In this document: positions 1 to 8,023 of the stretch, one piece after another | How the letters are laid out: each line of letters begins with the position of its first letter | How positions within the stretch are numbered: position 1 is the first letter of the stretch | Assembly: GCF_014196835.1 (NCBI RefSeq) | Contig: NZ_JACIEK010000001.1 | Coordinates: 372,001 to 436,000, forward strand | From: Aureimonas pseudogalii | GTDB lineage: Bacteria > Pseudomonadota > Alphaproteobacteria > Rhizobiales > Rhizobiaceae | Length of the DNA stretch: 64,000 bases | Direction of reading: 5' to 3' | Position numbers and translations under genes: made by a program | The notes under the pieces: generated by a model | Seen by the model: only the letters and a program-made list of their open reading frames with translations | Told to the model about the DNA's origin: nothing | Databases searched by the model: none

Positions 1-1107
1 CGCGTCTGCGACGTGTACGGCAAGGGCTTCTACTACATCCCCGGCACCGAGACCTGCCTGAGCGTCGGCGGTTACGTCCGCTTCCAGGTGAACGTCGCCG
101 GCGACCCGATCATCAACTTCGAAGGCGACGACTACCAGGTCGCGAGCCGCGTCCGCGCCCGCCTCAACTTCGACGCCCGCGAAGAGACCGAGCTCGGCAC
201 CCTGCGCGCCTTCGCTCGCCTCCAGGCCACCAACACCGGCGGCGCCAACAACGGCGTCAACATCGACCAGGCCTACATCCAGCTGGGCGGCCTGCTCATG
301 GGTTACCGCGACACGCTGTGGTCGTCGGGCATCGGCGGCCTGGAAGACGGCCTGCTGACCGACACCGATCTCGTGGTCGGCGACATCAACACCAACCAGG
401 TGTCCTACACCTTCGCCGCCGGCGGCTTCTCGGCCACGATCGGCGCCGAAGACGACGGCACGGGCGACGTCGTTCCCGACGTGCACGCCAAGCTGGTCTA
501 TTCGGGTGCCTGGGGCGGTGCCTACATCTCCGGCGTCTACGACGAGACGTTCAACCGCGAAGACCTCAACTCGGTCACGCTGAACGGCGTTGCGATCAAC
601 CTCTTCGGCGCCTACCCGACGCGCCTTCAGGACGGCGACAACGACGCCTTCGCGCTGAAGGGCGGCGTGCTCCTCAAGGACCTCATCGCGCCGAAGTCGC
701 AGCTGAAGATCGAAGGTCACTACGCCTTCGACCCGACGATCTACGCCGGCATCACCGGCATCAACTCGGTCACCTCGATCTCGGCCTCGCAGTTCACCAC
801 GGGCGGCGTTCCGATCACCCTCGAGTGGGCCGCTGGTGCGGGCTACGCGCAGGCCTTCGGCAAGCTCGGTCTGGCCGTGTCCGGCCAGTACGGCGAGACC
901 TTCGACGTCTCGCTGCTCAACCGCCGCACGGGCATCACGACGATCGACAGCGGCGAGTACTACGCCGGCGTCCTGAACGTCGGCTACCAGATCACGAACA
1001 ACTTCGCGACGCTGGGTGAAGTCTCGTACAAGAACGTCGATTTCGGCGGCCCGGTCGGCGAGACCGATCAGGTCTCCGGCTTCCTGCGCTTCCAGCGCAA
1101 CTTCTAA
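1..1107 (+). CDS. Porin, Porin_2 (Omp2b/RopA-like) family, 5' truncated
   Basis: Outer-membrane beta-barrel porin for passive diffusion of small hydrophilic solutes. The frame is open from base 1 (RVCDVYGKGFYYIPGTETCL), so the signal peptide and first residues lie outside the window; 368 codons are present. Family marks are the CxVYGxGFYYIPGT-x-TCL segment with two Cys, the following SVGGYVRFQV strand, alternating polar and hydrophobic beta-strands, and a C-terminus ending in FRFQRNF-like aromatic residues (LRFQRNF), the usual barrel-assembly signal. Porins of this family are typical of Hyphomicrobiales. Two strong hairpins follow the stop. Family assignment is confident; substrate specificity cannot be read. 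Confidence 0.93.
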   Translation, partial: RVCDVYGKGFYYIPGTETCLSVGGYVRFQVNVAGDPIINFEGDDYQVASRVRARLNFDAREETELGTLRAFARLQATNTGGANNGVNIDQAYIQLGGLLMGYRDTLWSSGIGGLEDGLLTDTDLVVGDINTNQVSYTFAAGGFSATIGAEDDGTGDVVPDVHAKLVYSGAWGGAYISGVYDETFNREDLNSVTLNGVAINLFGAYPTRLQDGDNDAFALKGGVLLKDLIAPKSQLKIEGHYAFDPTIYAGITGINSVTSISASQFTTGGVPITLEWAAGAGYAQAFGKLGLAVSGQYGETFDVSLLNRRTGITTIDSGEYYAGVLNVGYQITNNFATLGEVSYKNVDFGGPVGETDQVSGFLRFQRNF

Positions 1108-1117
1108 GACATGATAC

Positions 1118-1145
1118 GTGCGGCAGGGCTTCGGCCCTGCCGCAC
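1118..1145 (+). terminator. Perfect 12-bp hairpin with TTCG loop after porin
   Basis: Bases 1118-1129 pair perfectly with 1134-1145 around a TTCG tetraloop, ten bases after the porin stop. No T-tract follows, so it may work as an mRNA 3'-end stabiliser or a rho-assisted terminator rather than a classic intrinsic terminator. Confidence 0.7.
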
Positions 1146-1210
1146 CCGCCTCCCCTCCATGCCTCCGTCATACCGGCTGCAGGCTTCGTCCACCGGTAGC
1201 CACCTTCGAC

Positions 1211-1246
1211 GAAGAAAGCCGCGCGGCAGGCCGCGCGGCTTTCTTC
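1211..1246. terminator. 16-bp perfect hairpin between convergent porin and GST genes
   Basis: Bases 1211-1226 (GAAGAAAGCCGCGCGG) are the exact reverse complement of 1231-1246, with a 4-base loop. The A/T-rich arm ends give a run of T on either strand, so it can serve as a bidirectional terminator for the porin (plus) and the glutathione transferase (minus), whose ends face each other. Confidence 0.85.
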
Positions 1247-1282
1247 CGTTTGTCGTTCATCACCCTTCGGCAAAGGGCGGCG

Positions 1283-1990
1283 TCAGCGCGCCTTCTGACC
1301 GAACAGGACGCTCTGCGCGGCCTTGTCGTTCGCCAGTTGCAGCTTCTCGCGCTCGGCCTTGCCGACCGCCAGCCCCCGCTCCACCGCGGGGCGCGCGTTC
1401 ATCGTCTCGAACCAGCGCTTCAGATGCGGGAAGTCGTCGAGGGTCTGCCCCTGGTTGGCATGCGGCACGATCCAGCCGATCGCGGCCATGTCGGCGATCG
1501 AATAGTCGCCGGCGAGGAAGTCGCGCCCCTCCAGCCGGCGGTTCATCACGCCGTAGAGGCGGTTGACCTCGTTCGTGTAGCGCTCGATCCCGTAGGCGAT
1601 CTTCTCGGGCGCATATTGCCGGAAATGATGGGCCTGGCCGGCCATCGGCCCGAGGCCGCCCACCTGCCAGAACAACCATTCCTCGACCGCCACACGCTCG
1701 CGCTCGGCCGCTGGATAGAAGCGTCCGAACTTGCGCCCGAGATATTGAAGGATCGCGCCGGACTCGAAGACCGAGATCGGCTCGCCGTCCGGCCCTTCGG
1801 GATCGACGATCGCCGGCATCCGGTTGTTCGGCGCGATCGCCAGAAAGTCCGGCTTGAACTGGTCGCCGGCACCGATGTTGACGAGCTTGACCTCGTAGGG
1901 AACGCCGAGTTCCTCGAGGAGAATGCTCACCTTCCAGCCGTTCGGCGTCGGCCAGTAGTGGAGTTCGATCGGTCGGGTCTGTTGCGGCAT
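1283..1990 (-). CDS. yfcG: Glutathione S-transferase family, YfcG-type disulfide-bond oxidoreductase
   Basis: Cytosolic glutathione transferase of the Nu class, which in E. coli YfcG reduces disulfides with glutathione. The 235-residue protein starts MPQQTRPIELHYWPTPNGWK. Family signatures are TPNGWKVSILLEEL near residue 17, SPNN-like APNNRMPAIVDPEG, FESGAILQYL, and WLFWQVGGLGPMAGQAHHF in the C-terminal helical domain, which closely track YfcG. The frame is open further upstream to 2047, but the ATG at 1990 matches the family N-terminus. It stands alone on the minus strand, with a divergent small gene upstream. Confidence 0.92.
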   Translation of the reverse strand: MPQQTRPIELHYWPTPNGWKVSILLEELGVPYEVKLVNIGAGDQFKPDFLAIAPNNRMPAIVDPEGPDGEPISVFESGAILQYLGRKFGRFYPAAERERVAVEEWLFWQVGGLGPMAGQAHHFRQYAPEKIAYGIERYTNEVNRLYGVMNRRLEGRDFLAGDYSIADMAAIGWIVPHANQGQTLDDFPHLKRWFETMNARPAVERGLAVGKAEREKLQLANDKAAQSVLFGQKAR

Positions 1991-2145
1991 GGTGTCCCCT
2001 TCGCTTTCGGTCGAGGGACAGATAGGGCGCCGACCGCCGCGCCGCACCTGCGAACGATCTCCCTTGGTTGCCGTCTCAGCGCTTCAGCCCGGGTCCAGCT
2101 TCGCTGCGCAAGGTTCGGCGGTCACCTTCCCTTGAGGAATGCCGC

Positions 2146-2304
2146 ATGGTTCTTCGACTGTCGATCATGACCGCCACGATGGCCGGCTTCGCGCTGGGCT
2201 TTGCCGCGCTCGTCCATTCCGAGACGCGCACGCCGACCCCTTGGGCCCCGAGCGCCGGGTGCTACGACCAGGGCGCGGTCTGCGCCCGCCCCGCGGGATA
2301 CTGA
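2146..2304 (+). CDS. Small hypothetical membrane or secreted protein
   Basis: A 52-residue protein with one hydrophobic N-terminal segment (about residues 5-25, MTATMAGFALGFAALVH) followed by a short Pro-rich tail with two Cys. GAGG at 2135-2138 gives a good ribosome binding site 7-8 bases ahead of the ATG, which supports this start over an upstream in-frame ATG at 2068. It could be an exported peptide or a single-span membrane protein. I do not recognise a family, so function is unknown. Confidence 0.5.
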   Translation: MVLRLSIMTATMAGFALGFAALVHSETRTPTPWAPSAGCYDQGAVCARPAGY

Positions 2305-2375
2305 GCCTCGCCGGCCGGCCGCAAATTTCGCGCCGTCGTCATTCCCGAGGGCTTTGCGCTTCTGTATTGAAGGCC

Positions 2376-3878
2376 ATGAGCCAACTTCCCCATCGACCGA
2401 CGCCGCCCCACCTCGTCATGCAGACGCCCGAACCCGGCCGCCTCTTCGAGGAGGCCGGCGCGGCTGTGGCGGAACTCGCGCGTCTCTACGACGGGTCCGT
2501 CGGGTTTCTGCGCGAGCGCTTCGACGCGGTGCTGGGCTCGGGCGACACCACGCATCGCTACCGCGCCTTCTATCCGGAGGTGTCGATCCAGACGATGGGC
2601 CATGCGCGGGTCGATTCCCGTCTCTCCTTCGGCTTCGTGCCCGGGCCCGGCCACTACGCCACCACCATCACGCGGCCCGACCTCTTCGGCTCCTATCTCC
2701 GAGAGCAGTTCGAGCAGCTCTTGCGCAATCACGGGCGGCCCATCCATGTCGGCCCGTCGAAGACGCCGATCCCGCTGCATTTCGCGCTGCCCGAGGGCAG
2801 CCATGTCGACGGCGCGCGCGCCGAGCGGCTGGACAAGCCGTTGCGCGACGTCTTCGACGTGCCCGATCTCGCGGCGACGGACGACCGCATCGTCAACGGC
2901 AATTTCGAGCCGCAGCCCGGCGAGGCGATGCCGCTGGCGCCCTTCACGGCGCAGCGCGTCGACTATTCGCTGCTGCGCCTGACGCACTACACGGCCACCA
3001 GCCCGCGCCATTTCCAGAACTTCGTTCTCTTCACCAACTACCAGTTCTACGTCGACGAGTTCTGCATCCTGGCGCGGCAGATGATGAGCGAGGGCGGACG
3101 GGGTTACGAGAGCTTCGTGGAGCCCGGCAACGTCGTGACGCGGAGCGGCGCGCAGGCGCCCGAGAGCGGCGTCGCCCCGCCGCGCCTGCCGCAGATGCCG
3201 GCCTACCATCTGACCAAGCCCGACGGCAGCGGCATCACGATGGTCAATATCGGCGTCGGCCCCTCCAACGCCAAGACGATCACCGACCACGTGGCGGTGC
3301 TGCGCCCGCACGCCTGGCTGATGCTCGGCCATTGCGCCGGCCTTCGCAACACGCAGGCGCTCGGTGACTACGTGCTCGCCCACGCCTATGTGCGCGAGGA
3401 CCACGTGCTCGACGCCGACCTGCCGGTCTGGGTCCCGATTCCGCCGCTGGCCGAGGTGCAGGTGGCGCTGGAAAAGGCGGTGGCCGACGTCACCGGCCTC
3501 TCGGGCTACGATCTCAAGCGCATCATGCGCACCGGCACCGTGGCGACCATCGACAACCGCAACTGGGAGCTGCGCGACCAGAAGGAGCCGGTGGAGCGCC
3601 TGTCGAAGTCGCGCGCCATCGCGCTCGACATGGAATCGGCGACGATCGCGGCCAACGGCTACCGATTCCGCGTGCCCTACGGCACGCTGCTCTGCGTCTC
3701 CGACAAGCCGCTGCACGGCGAGCTGAAGCTGCCGGGCATGGCGACGGAGTTCTACAAGCGGCAGGTCGCTCAGCATTTGGAAATCGGCATGCGCACGATG
3801 GAGAGCCTCGCCGAGATGCCGCACGAGACGCTGCATTCGCGCAAGCTGCGCTCGTTCTTCGAGACGGCGTTCCAGTAG
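2376..3878 (+). CDS. amn: AMP nucleosidase
   Basis: Hydrolyses AMP to adenine and ribose 5-phosphate in the cytosol, adjusting adenylate levels. The 500-residue length is close to E. coli Amn (about 484). The N-terminal AMP-nucleosidase domain includes YRAFYPEV and FGFVPGPGHYATTITRPDLF. The C-terminal nucleoside-phosphorylase-like domain has MVNIGVGPSNAKTITDH, WLMLGHCAGLR, and the ALDMESATIAANG active-site region near residue 420. The ATG at 2376 begins MSQLPHRPTPP; an in-frame upstream extension to 2139 is low-complexity and overlaps the small gene before it. The next gene starts 5 bases after the stop, so the two are probably co-transcribed. Confidence 0.96.
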   Translation: MSQLPHRPTPPHLVMQTPEPGRLFEEAGAAVAELARLYDGSVGFLRERFDAVLGSGDTTHRYRAFYPEVSIQTMGHARVDSRLSFGFVPGPGHYATTITRPDLFGSYLREQFEQLLRNHGRPIHVGPSKTPIPLHFALPEGSHVDGARAERLDKPLRDVFDVPDLAATDDRIVNGNFEPQPGEAMPLAPFTAQRVDYSLLRLTHYTATSPRHFQNFVLFTNYQFYVDEFCILARQMMSEGGRGYESFVEPGNVVTRSGAQAPESGVAPPRLPQMPAYHLTKPDGSGITMVNIGVGPSNAKTITDHVAVLRPHAWLMLGHCAGLRNTQALGDYVLAHAYVREDHVLDADLPVWVPIPPLAEVQVALEKAVADVTGLSGYDLKRIMRTGTVATIDNRNWELRDQKEPVERLSKSRAIALDMESATIAANGYRFRVPYGTLLCVSDKPLHGELKLPGMATEFYKRQVAQHLEIGMRTMESLAEMPHETLHSRKLRSFFETAFQ

Positions 3879-3883
3879 GGTCC

Positions 3884-4897
3884 ATGTCCATGACTCCGCG
3901 CCGGGCACCCGGTCTCGTCACGCGCCTCTTCCAGCTGATGGTGGCGTGCACGATCCTCGCCGTCGTCCTTGGCGAGTTCGGCTTCGTCCAACATGCTCTC
4001 GACAGCCTCGCGCATTTTCGCGCGCATCTCGCCGCGGCACTTGTCGTGCTCGGCCTGCTGGCGTTCGCGCGCCGCTTCTGGGCGACCGGCCTCAGTGCGA
4101 TTCTTGGGGCGGCGCTCGGTTTCGGCACGTCGCTGCCGGTGCTTCTCGGCGACCCCCGCGACGATGCCTTCGCCACGGCTGGCGCCTACACGCTGCTGCA
4201 GATGAACCTGCGCTACGACACCGCCGACAAGACGGAGGCGCTCAAGCGCATCGCCGACACGCGGCCCGACGTCGTGACCCTGCAGGAGGTGAACACCGAG
4301 TGGCAGGCGCTCTTCGCCAATCTCTCGGTGGCCTACCCCTACCAGGCCTATTGCGGCACCGAGAACCGCGACGGGGTGGCGATCCTCTCGCGCCGCCCCT
4401 TCTCGCCCGATCCGGCTACCGAGCGGTGCCGCAAGGTGGAGGGGCTGATCACTCGCAGCGTCGACTTCAACGGACAATTCGTCGGCGTCTCGTCGCTGCA
4501 CCTGGAATGGCCCTGGCCGCGGCCGCAATGGGTTCAGATCGATCGGCTGCCGGGTGTTCTCGCAGGCCTTGCCCAGCCTTCGCTTCTCGCCGGCGACTTC
4601 AACGCCACGCCGTGGAGCGCAGCGGTGAAGGCCGTGGCGGCAGCGGGTGGTTGGCGCGTCGTTTCCGGCGTTGGCCCAAGCTGGATGGCGCTGCAGCTGC
4701 CCTTCCTGCCGGCGGCGAAGGTCGGGCTTCCCATCGACAACCTTCTGGTGTCGCCCGCGGTAGCGGTGGGCGAGGTGCGCACGCTCGAAGCCACCGCCTC
4801 GGATCACCTGCCGGTGCTGATGCGCTTCTCGCTGGTGCGCGAGTCGGACGCGCCGCCGGTGGCGGTGGTAGGCCGACCGGCTGTCCCCGCTTCCTGA
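3884..4897 (+). CDS. Endonuclease/exonuclease/phosphatase family membrane protein
   Basis: A 337-residue protein with two or three hydrophobic segments in the first 85 residues, then an EEP-fold domain that should face the periplasm. The fold is marked by LLQMNLRYD, a metal-binding Glu in VVTLQEVN, the HLEWPWP segment, LLAGDFNATPW, and the C-terminal SDHLPVLMRF, which supply the expected Asn, Glu, Asp, Asn and His residues. Such proteins cleave phosphodiesters or phosphomonoesters; the substrate is not evident. The start is 5 bases after amn, suggesting one operon. Fold assignment is confident; activity is inferred. Confidence 0.88.
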   Translation: MSMTPRRAPGLVTRLFQLMVACTILAVVLGEFGFVQHALDSLAHFRAHLAAALVVLGLLAFARRFWATGLSAILGAALGFGTSLPVLLGDPRDDAFATAGAYTLLQMNLRYDTADKTEALKRIADTRPDVVTLQEVNTEWQALFANLSVAYPYQAYCGTENRDGVAILSRRPFSPDPATERCRKVEGLITRSVDFNGQFVGVSSLHLEWPWPRPQWVQIDRLPGVLAGLAQPSLLAGDFNATPWSAAVKAVAAAGGWRVVSGVGPSWMALQLPFLPAAKVGLPIDNLLVSPAVAVGEVRTLEATASDHLPVLMRFSLVRESDAPPVAVVGRPAVPAS

Positions 4898-5109
4898 CCG
4901 CATTGCGATAGGTTCTCAGGGCGTCAGGCCTCGGGAGATGGGCAGCGCGGCACGGTGCGCCCGCCATGTCCGCACCGTCCCTTCTTGCCCCGCCTTCGCT
5001 TCCCCACCGTGTTTCCACGGGCAGCGATCTGCATCGCCTTCGGCACAGGTCCGAGTGCAATCTCAGCACCCGGCTCCACAACGGTTCGTAACGACGAGCG
5101 GCGCTCGCC

Positions 5110-6768
5110 TCACATCGTCTGATACACCGGCCCCTCGCCGCCCTGCGGCACCGTCCAGGTGATGTTGCCGTTGGGATCCTTGATGTCGCAGGTCTTGCAG
5201 TGGACGCAGTTCTGCGCGTTGATCTGGTAGCGCGGCGCGCTTGCGCCCTCCTCCACCCACTCGTAGACCGCGGCCGGGCAGTAGCGTTGCGAGAGGCCGG
5301 CGAAGACGTCGTGCTCGGAGGTCTTCTGCAGGCCCATGTCCTTCACGCGAAGATGCACCGGCTGGTCCTCCTCGTGGTTGGTATTGGACAGGAAGACCGA
5401 GGAGGTCTTGTCGAAGGTCAGGACGCCGTCGGGTTTCGGGTAGTCGATCCGCTTGTGGTTCGCCGCCGGCTCGGTCGATTCCGCGTCGGTCTTGCCGTGC
5501 GCCATCGTGCCGAAGAGCGAGCGGCCGAGAAGCTGGTGCGCCCACATGTCGATGCCGCCGAGCGCCACGCCGAGGCCGGTGCCGAAGCGCGACCAGAGCG
5601 GCTTGACGTTGCGAACCGCCTTCAGGTCGTCGCCGATCGGCGAGGCGCGCCAGCCGTCCTCGTAGGCGCTCAGGCGATCCTGCGCCCGGCCGGCCGCGAT
5701 CGCCTCGGCCGCGGCCTCGGCCGCCATCATGCCGGAGGTAATCGCGTTGTGGACGCCCTTGATGCGCGGCACGTTGACGAAGCCGGCCGAGCAGCCGATG
5801 AGCGCGCCGCCGGGGAAGGCGAGGTTCGGCACCGACTGCCAGCCGCCCTCTGTGATGGCGCGCGCGCCGTAGGCGATGCGCTTGCCGCCCTTCAATAGTT
5901 CGGCGATGTCGGCATGGGTCTTGAAGCGCTGGAACTCCTCGAACGGCGACAGATACGGGTTCTTGTAGTTCAGGTGCGTGACGAAGCCGACGTAAACCTG
6001 ATTGCCTTCCAAGTGGTAGAGGAACGAGCCGCCGCCGGTGGCGAGATCCAGCGGCCAGCCGAACGAGTGCTGGATGAGGCCGGGCTTGGCCTTGGCGGGA
6101 TCGATCTGCCAGAGCTCCTTGATGCCGAGGCCGAACTTCTGCGGCTCGCGGCCCGTGGCGAGGCCGTAGCGCTGGACGAGTTGCTTGGCGAGCGAGCCGC
6201 GCACGCCCTCGCCGACGAAGACGTACTTGCCCATCAGCGCCATGCCGCGCTGGTAGTTGGGCCCCGGCTCGCCCGAGCGATCGATCCCCATGTCGCCGGT
6301 GGCGACGCCGATCACCGCGTCGTTCTCGTCGAACAGGAGCTCGCTCGCCGCAAAGCCCGGATAGATCTCGACGCCGAGCGCCTCGGCCTTCTCGGCCAGC
6401 CACTTCGCGACGAGGCCGAGCGAGACGACGAAATTGCCGTGATTGCCCATGAGCTTGGGCATCAAGGCGTTGGGCAGGCGCAGCGAGCCCTGCGGCCCGT
6501 AGAAATAGAAGCGGTCCTCGGTCACGGGCTGTCGGATCGGCGTCTCCTCGCCGCGCCATTCCGGCAGCAGGCGATCGAGCGAGGAGGGATCGAGCACGCA
6601 GCCCGAGAGAATGTGCGCGCCGACCTCGGCGCCCTTCTCGAGCACCACGACGGCGAGCCCGGGATCGAGCTGCTTCAGCCGGATGGCGGCGGCGAGACCG
6701 GCCGGGCCGGCACCGACGATCACCACGTCGAATTCCATCGACTCGCGCTCGGGCACCGTCTCGCTCAT
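5110..6768 (-). CDS. Electron transfer flavoprotein-ubiquinone oxidoreductase
   Basis: Membrane-associated FAD and 4Fe-4S enzyme passing electrons from ETF (fatty-acid and branched-chain amino-acid oxidation) to ubiquinone. The 552-residue protein has the GAGPAG dinucleotide motif at residues 19-24, the CVLDPSSLDRLLPEW region, and a C-terminal cluster domain with Cys497, Cys521, Cys524 and Cys527 (NCVHCKTCDIKDPNGNITW). The start at 6768 is chosen because GGAG lies about 9 bases upstream; an in-frame ATG at 6783 lacks a clear site. A LiuR-like palindrome lies about 130 bp upstream, consistent with control by amino-acid catabolism. Confidence 0.96.
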   Translation of the reverse strand: MSETVPERESMEFDVVIVGAGPAGLAAAIRLKQLDPGLAVVVLEKGAEVGAHILSGCVLDPSSLDRLLPEWRGEETPIRQPVTEDRFYFYGPQGSLRLPNALMPKLMGNHGNFVVSLGLVAKWLAEKAEALGVEIYPGFAASELLFDENDAVIGVATGDMGIDRSGEPGPNYQRGMALMGKYVFVGEGVRGSLAKQLVQRYGLATGREPQKFGLGIKELWQIDPAKAKPGLIQHSFGWPLDLATGGGSFLYHLEGNQVYVGFVTHLNYKNPYLSPFEEFQRFKTHADIAELLKGGKRIAYGARAITEGGWQSVPNLAFPGGALIGCSAGFVNVPRIKGVHNAITSGMMAAEAAAEAIAAGRAQDRLSAYEDGWRASPIGDDLKAVRNVKPLWSRFGTGLGVALGGIDMWAHQLLGRSLFGTMAHGKTDAESTEPAANHKRIDYPKPDGVLTFDKTSSVFLSNTNHEEDQPVHLRVKDMGLQKTSEHDVFAGLSQRYCPAAVYEWVEEGASAPRYQINAQNCVHCKTCDIKDPNGNITWTVPQGGEGPVYQTM

Positions 6769-6898
6769 CGCTCTCGTCTCCATGCTGGCTCGCGAAGCCC
6801 CGCAAACCGGGGCCGTTTCATCCTTGTCGGAACGGTTCTAATCCGAATGCCCGCCCGGCGTCTTCGCCAAAGCGTCACGGAGAGCTTGTATCGCGACA

Positions 6899-6914
6899 TT
6901 GACGTAAACGTTAG
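6899..6914. promoter_or_regulatory. Candidate LiuR-type (MerR family) operator
   Basis: The 16-base element TTGACGTAAACGTTAG contains two ACGT cores two bases apart in a near-palindrome. It resembles the operator type I recall for LiuR, the MerR-family regulator of branched-chain amino-acid and fatty-acid catabolism in proteobacteria. It lies between the divergent ETF-QO and uracil-DNA glycosylase genes. ETF-QO is a logical target; binding is inferred. Confidence 0.45.
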
Positions 6915-6994
6915 AGGCAGACGATCGTTCGGTTTCACCGCGACGGGTTCGGCAACCGGTTCTCGCCGACGACGCGATGCCGTAGAGTGAGGAC

Positions 6995-7900
6995 ATGAGG
7001 ACCGACACCCCTTCCCCGCCAGCAAACGACCCCGCCGCCGCGCTCGCCTCGCTGCTGCGCTGGTACGAGACGGCCGGCGTCGAGCGGTTCGTGGGCGACA
7101 CCGCGCGGGATCGGTTCGCGGAGACGGCGGCGGAGGCCGATCGCCGGCGTCCCGCGGGCGGGGCAGCGGCGGCGCGCGCTTCGGGCGAGGCAGGTGCGGC
7201 GGCCGCACCGTCGCCCGGCCGGCGCCCGTCATCGAGCGTCGAGCCGCCGTTGGCGCCGCCGCTGCCGTCCGTGCTGCCGCTCGTCTCCGACGACGTAATC
7301 GCGGCAGAGGCGCGCGAGCGCGCTTCGCGCGCCGCGTCGCTGACAGAGCTTCGCGCGATCCTCGCCGAGTTCACGGGCTGCGGGCTGCGGGCCACCGCGA
7401 AATCCCTTGTCTTCGGCAGCGGGCCGGACGAGGCCGCGCTGATGCTGGTGGGCGAGGCGCCGGGGCGCGAGGAGGATCTGGCGGGCGAGCCCTTCGTCGG
7501 TCGATCCGGCCGGTTGCTCGACCGCATGCTGGGCGCCATCGCCCTGCCGCGCGAGAGCGTGCGCGTCACCAACACCGTGCCCTGGCGCCCGCCCGGCAAC
7601 CGGACGCCGACGCCGGCCGAGACGGAAATCTGCCTGCCCTTCACCTTGCGCCAGATCGAGCTGGTGAAGCCGCGGGTGCTGGTGTGCCTCGGATCACCCG
7701 CGACGAAGGCGATCCTGCGCTCCGACGAGGGCATCATGCGGCTTCGCGGCCGCTGGAGCGAGCTGACCCTGCCGAACGGCACGGTGGTGCCGACCATGGC
7801 GATGCTGCACCCCGCCTATCTACTGCGCCAGCCCGGCCAGAAACGGCTGGCCTGGCGCGATCTGCTGCTGGTGCAGGCCCGGCTCGCCACTGAGGGCTGA
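6995..7900 (+). CDS. Uracil-DNA glycosylase, family 4-like
   Basis: Removes uracil from DNA in base excision repair. The 301-residue protein has an N-terminal stretch of about 110 residues, largely Ala/Arg/Pro-rich, before the catalytic domain. Motif GEAPGREED starts at residue 153, NRTPTPAETEIC follows, and HPAYLLRQP carries His272. Of the four Cys that ligate the 4Fe-4S cluster in classic family 4 enzymes, only Cys129 and Cys213 are present; the aligned positions are Phe126 and Trp197. Rhizobial homologues appear to share this from memory. The ATG at 6995 has GTGAGGA just upstream. Confidence 0.9.
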   Translation: MRTDTPSPPANDPAAALASLLRWYETAGVERFVGDTARDRFAETAAEADRRRPAGGAAAARASGEAGAAAAPSPGRRPSSSVEPPLAPPLPSVLPLVSDDVIAAEARERASRAASLTELRAILAEFTGCGLRATAKSLVFGSGPDEAALMLVGEAPGREEDLAGEPFVGRSGRLLDRMLGAIALPRESVRVTNTVPWRPPGNRTPTPAETEICLPFTLRQIELVKPRVLVCLGSPATKAILRSDEGIMRLRGRWSELTLPNGTVVPTMAMLHPAYLLRQPGQKRLAWRDLLLVQARLATEG

Positions 7901-8023
7901 GTTTCTCGGCGCGCCGGGCCGCGATGTCGGAATGGCGACATGAACGGTCGGTAAGGCGCGCGCAGGCCGGATCGTTCATCGCTACGACGAACCGGCAGCC
8001 CGTGCGAAAGGCCGACCATCGCC

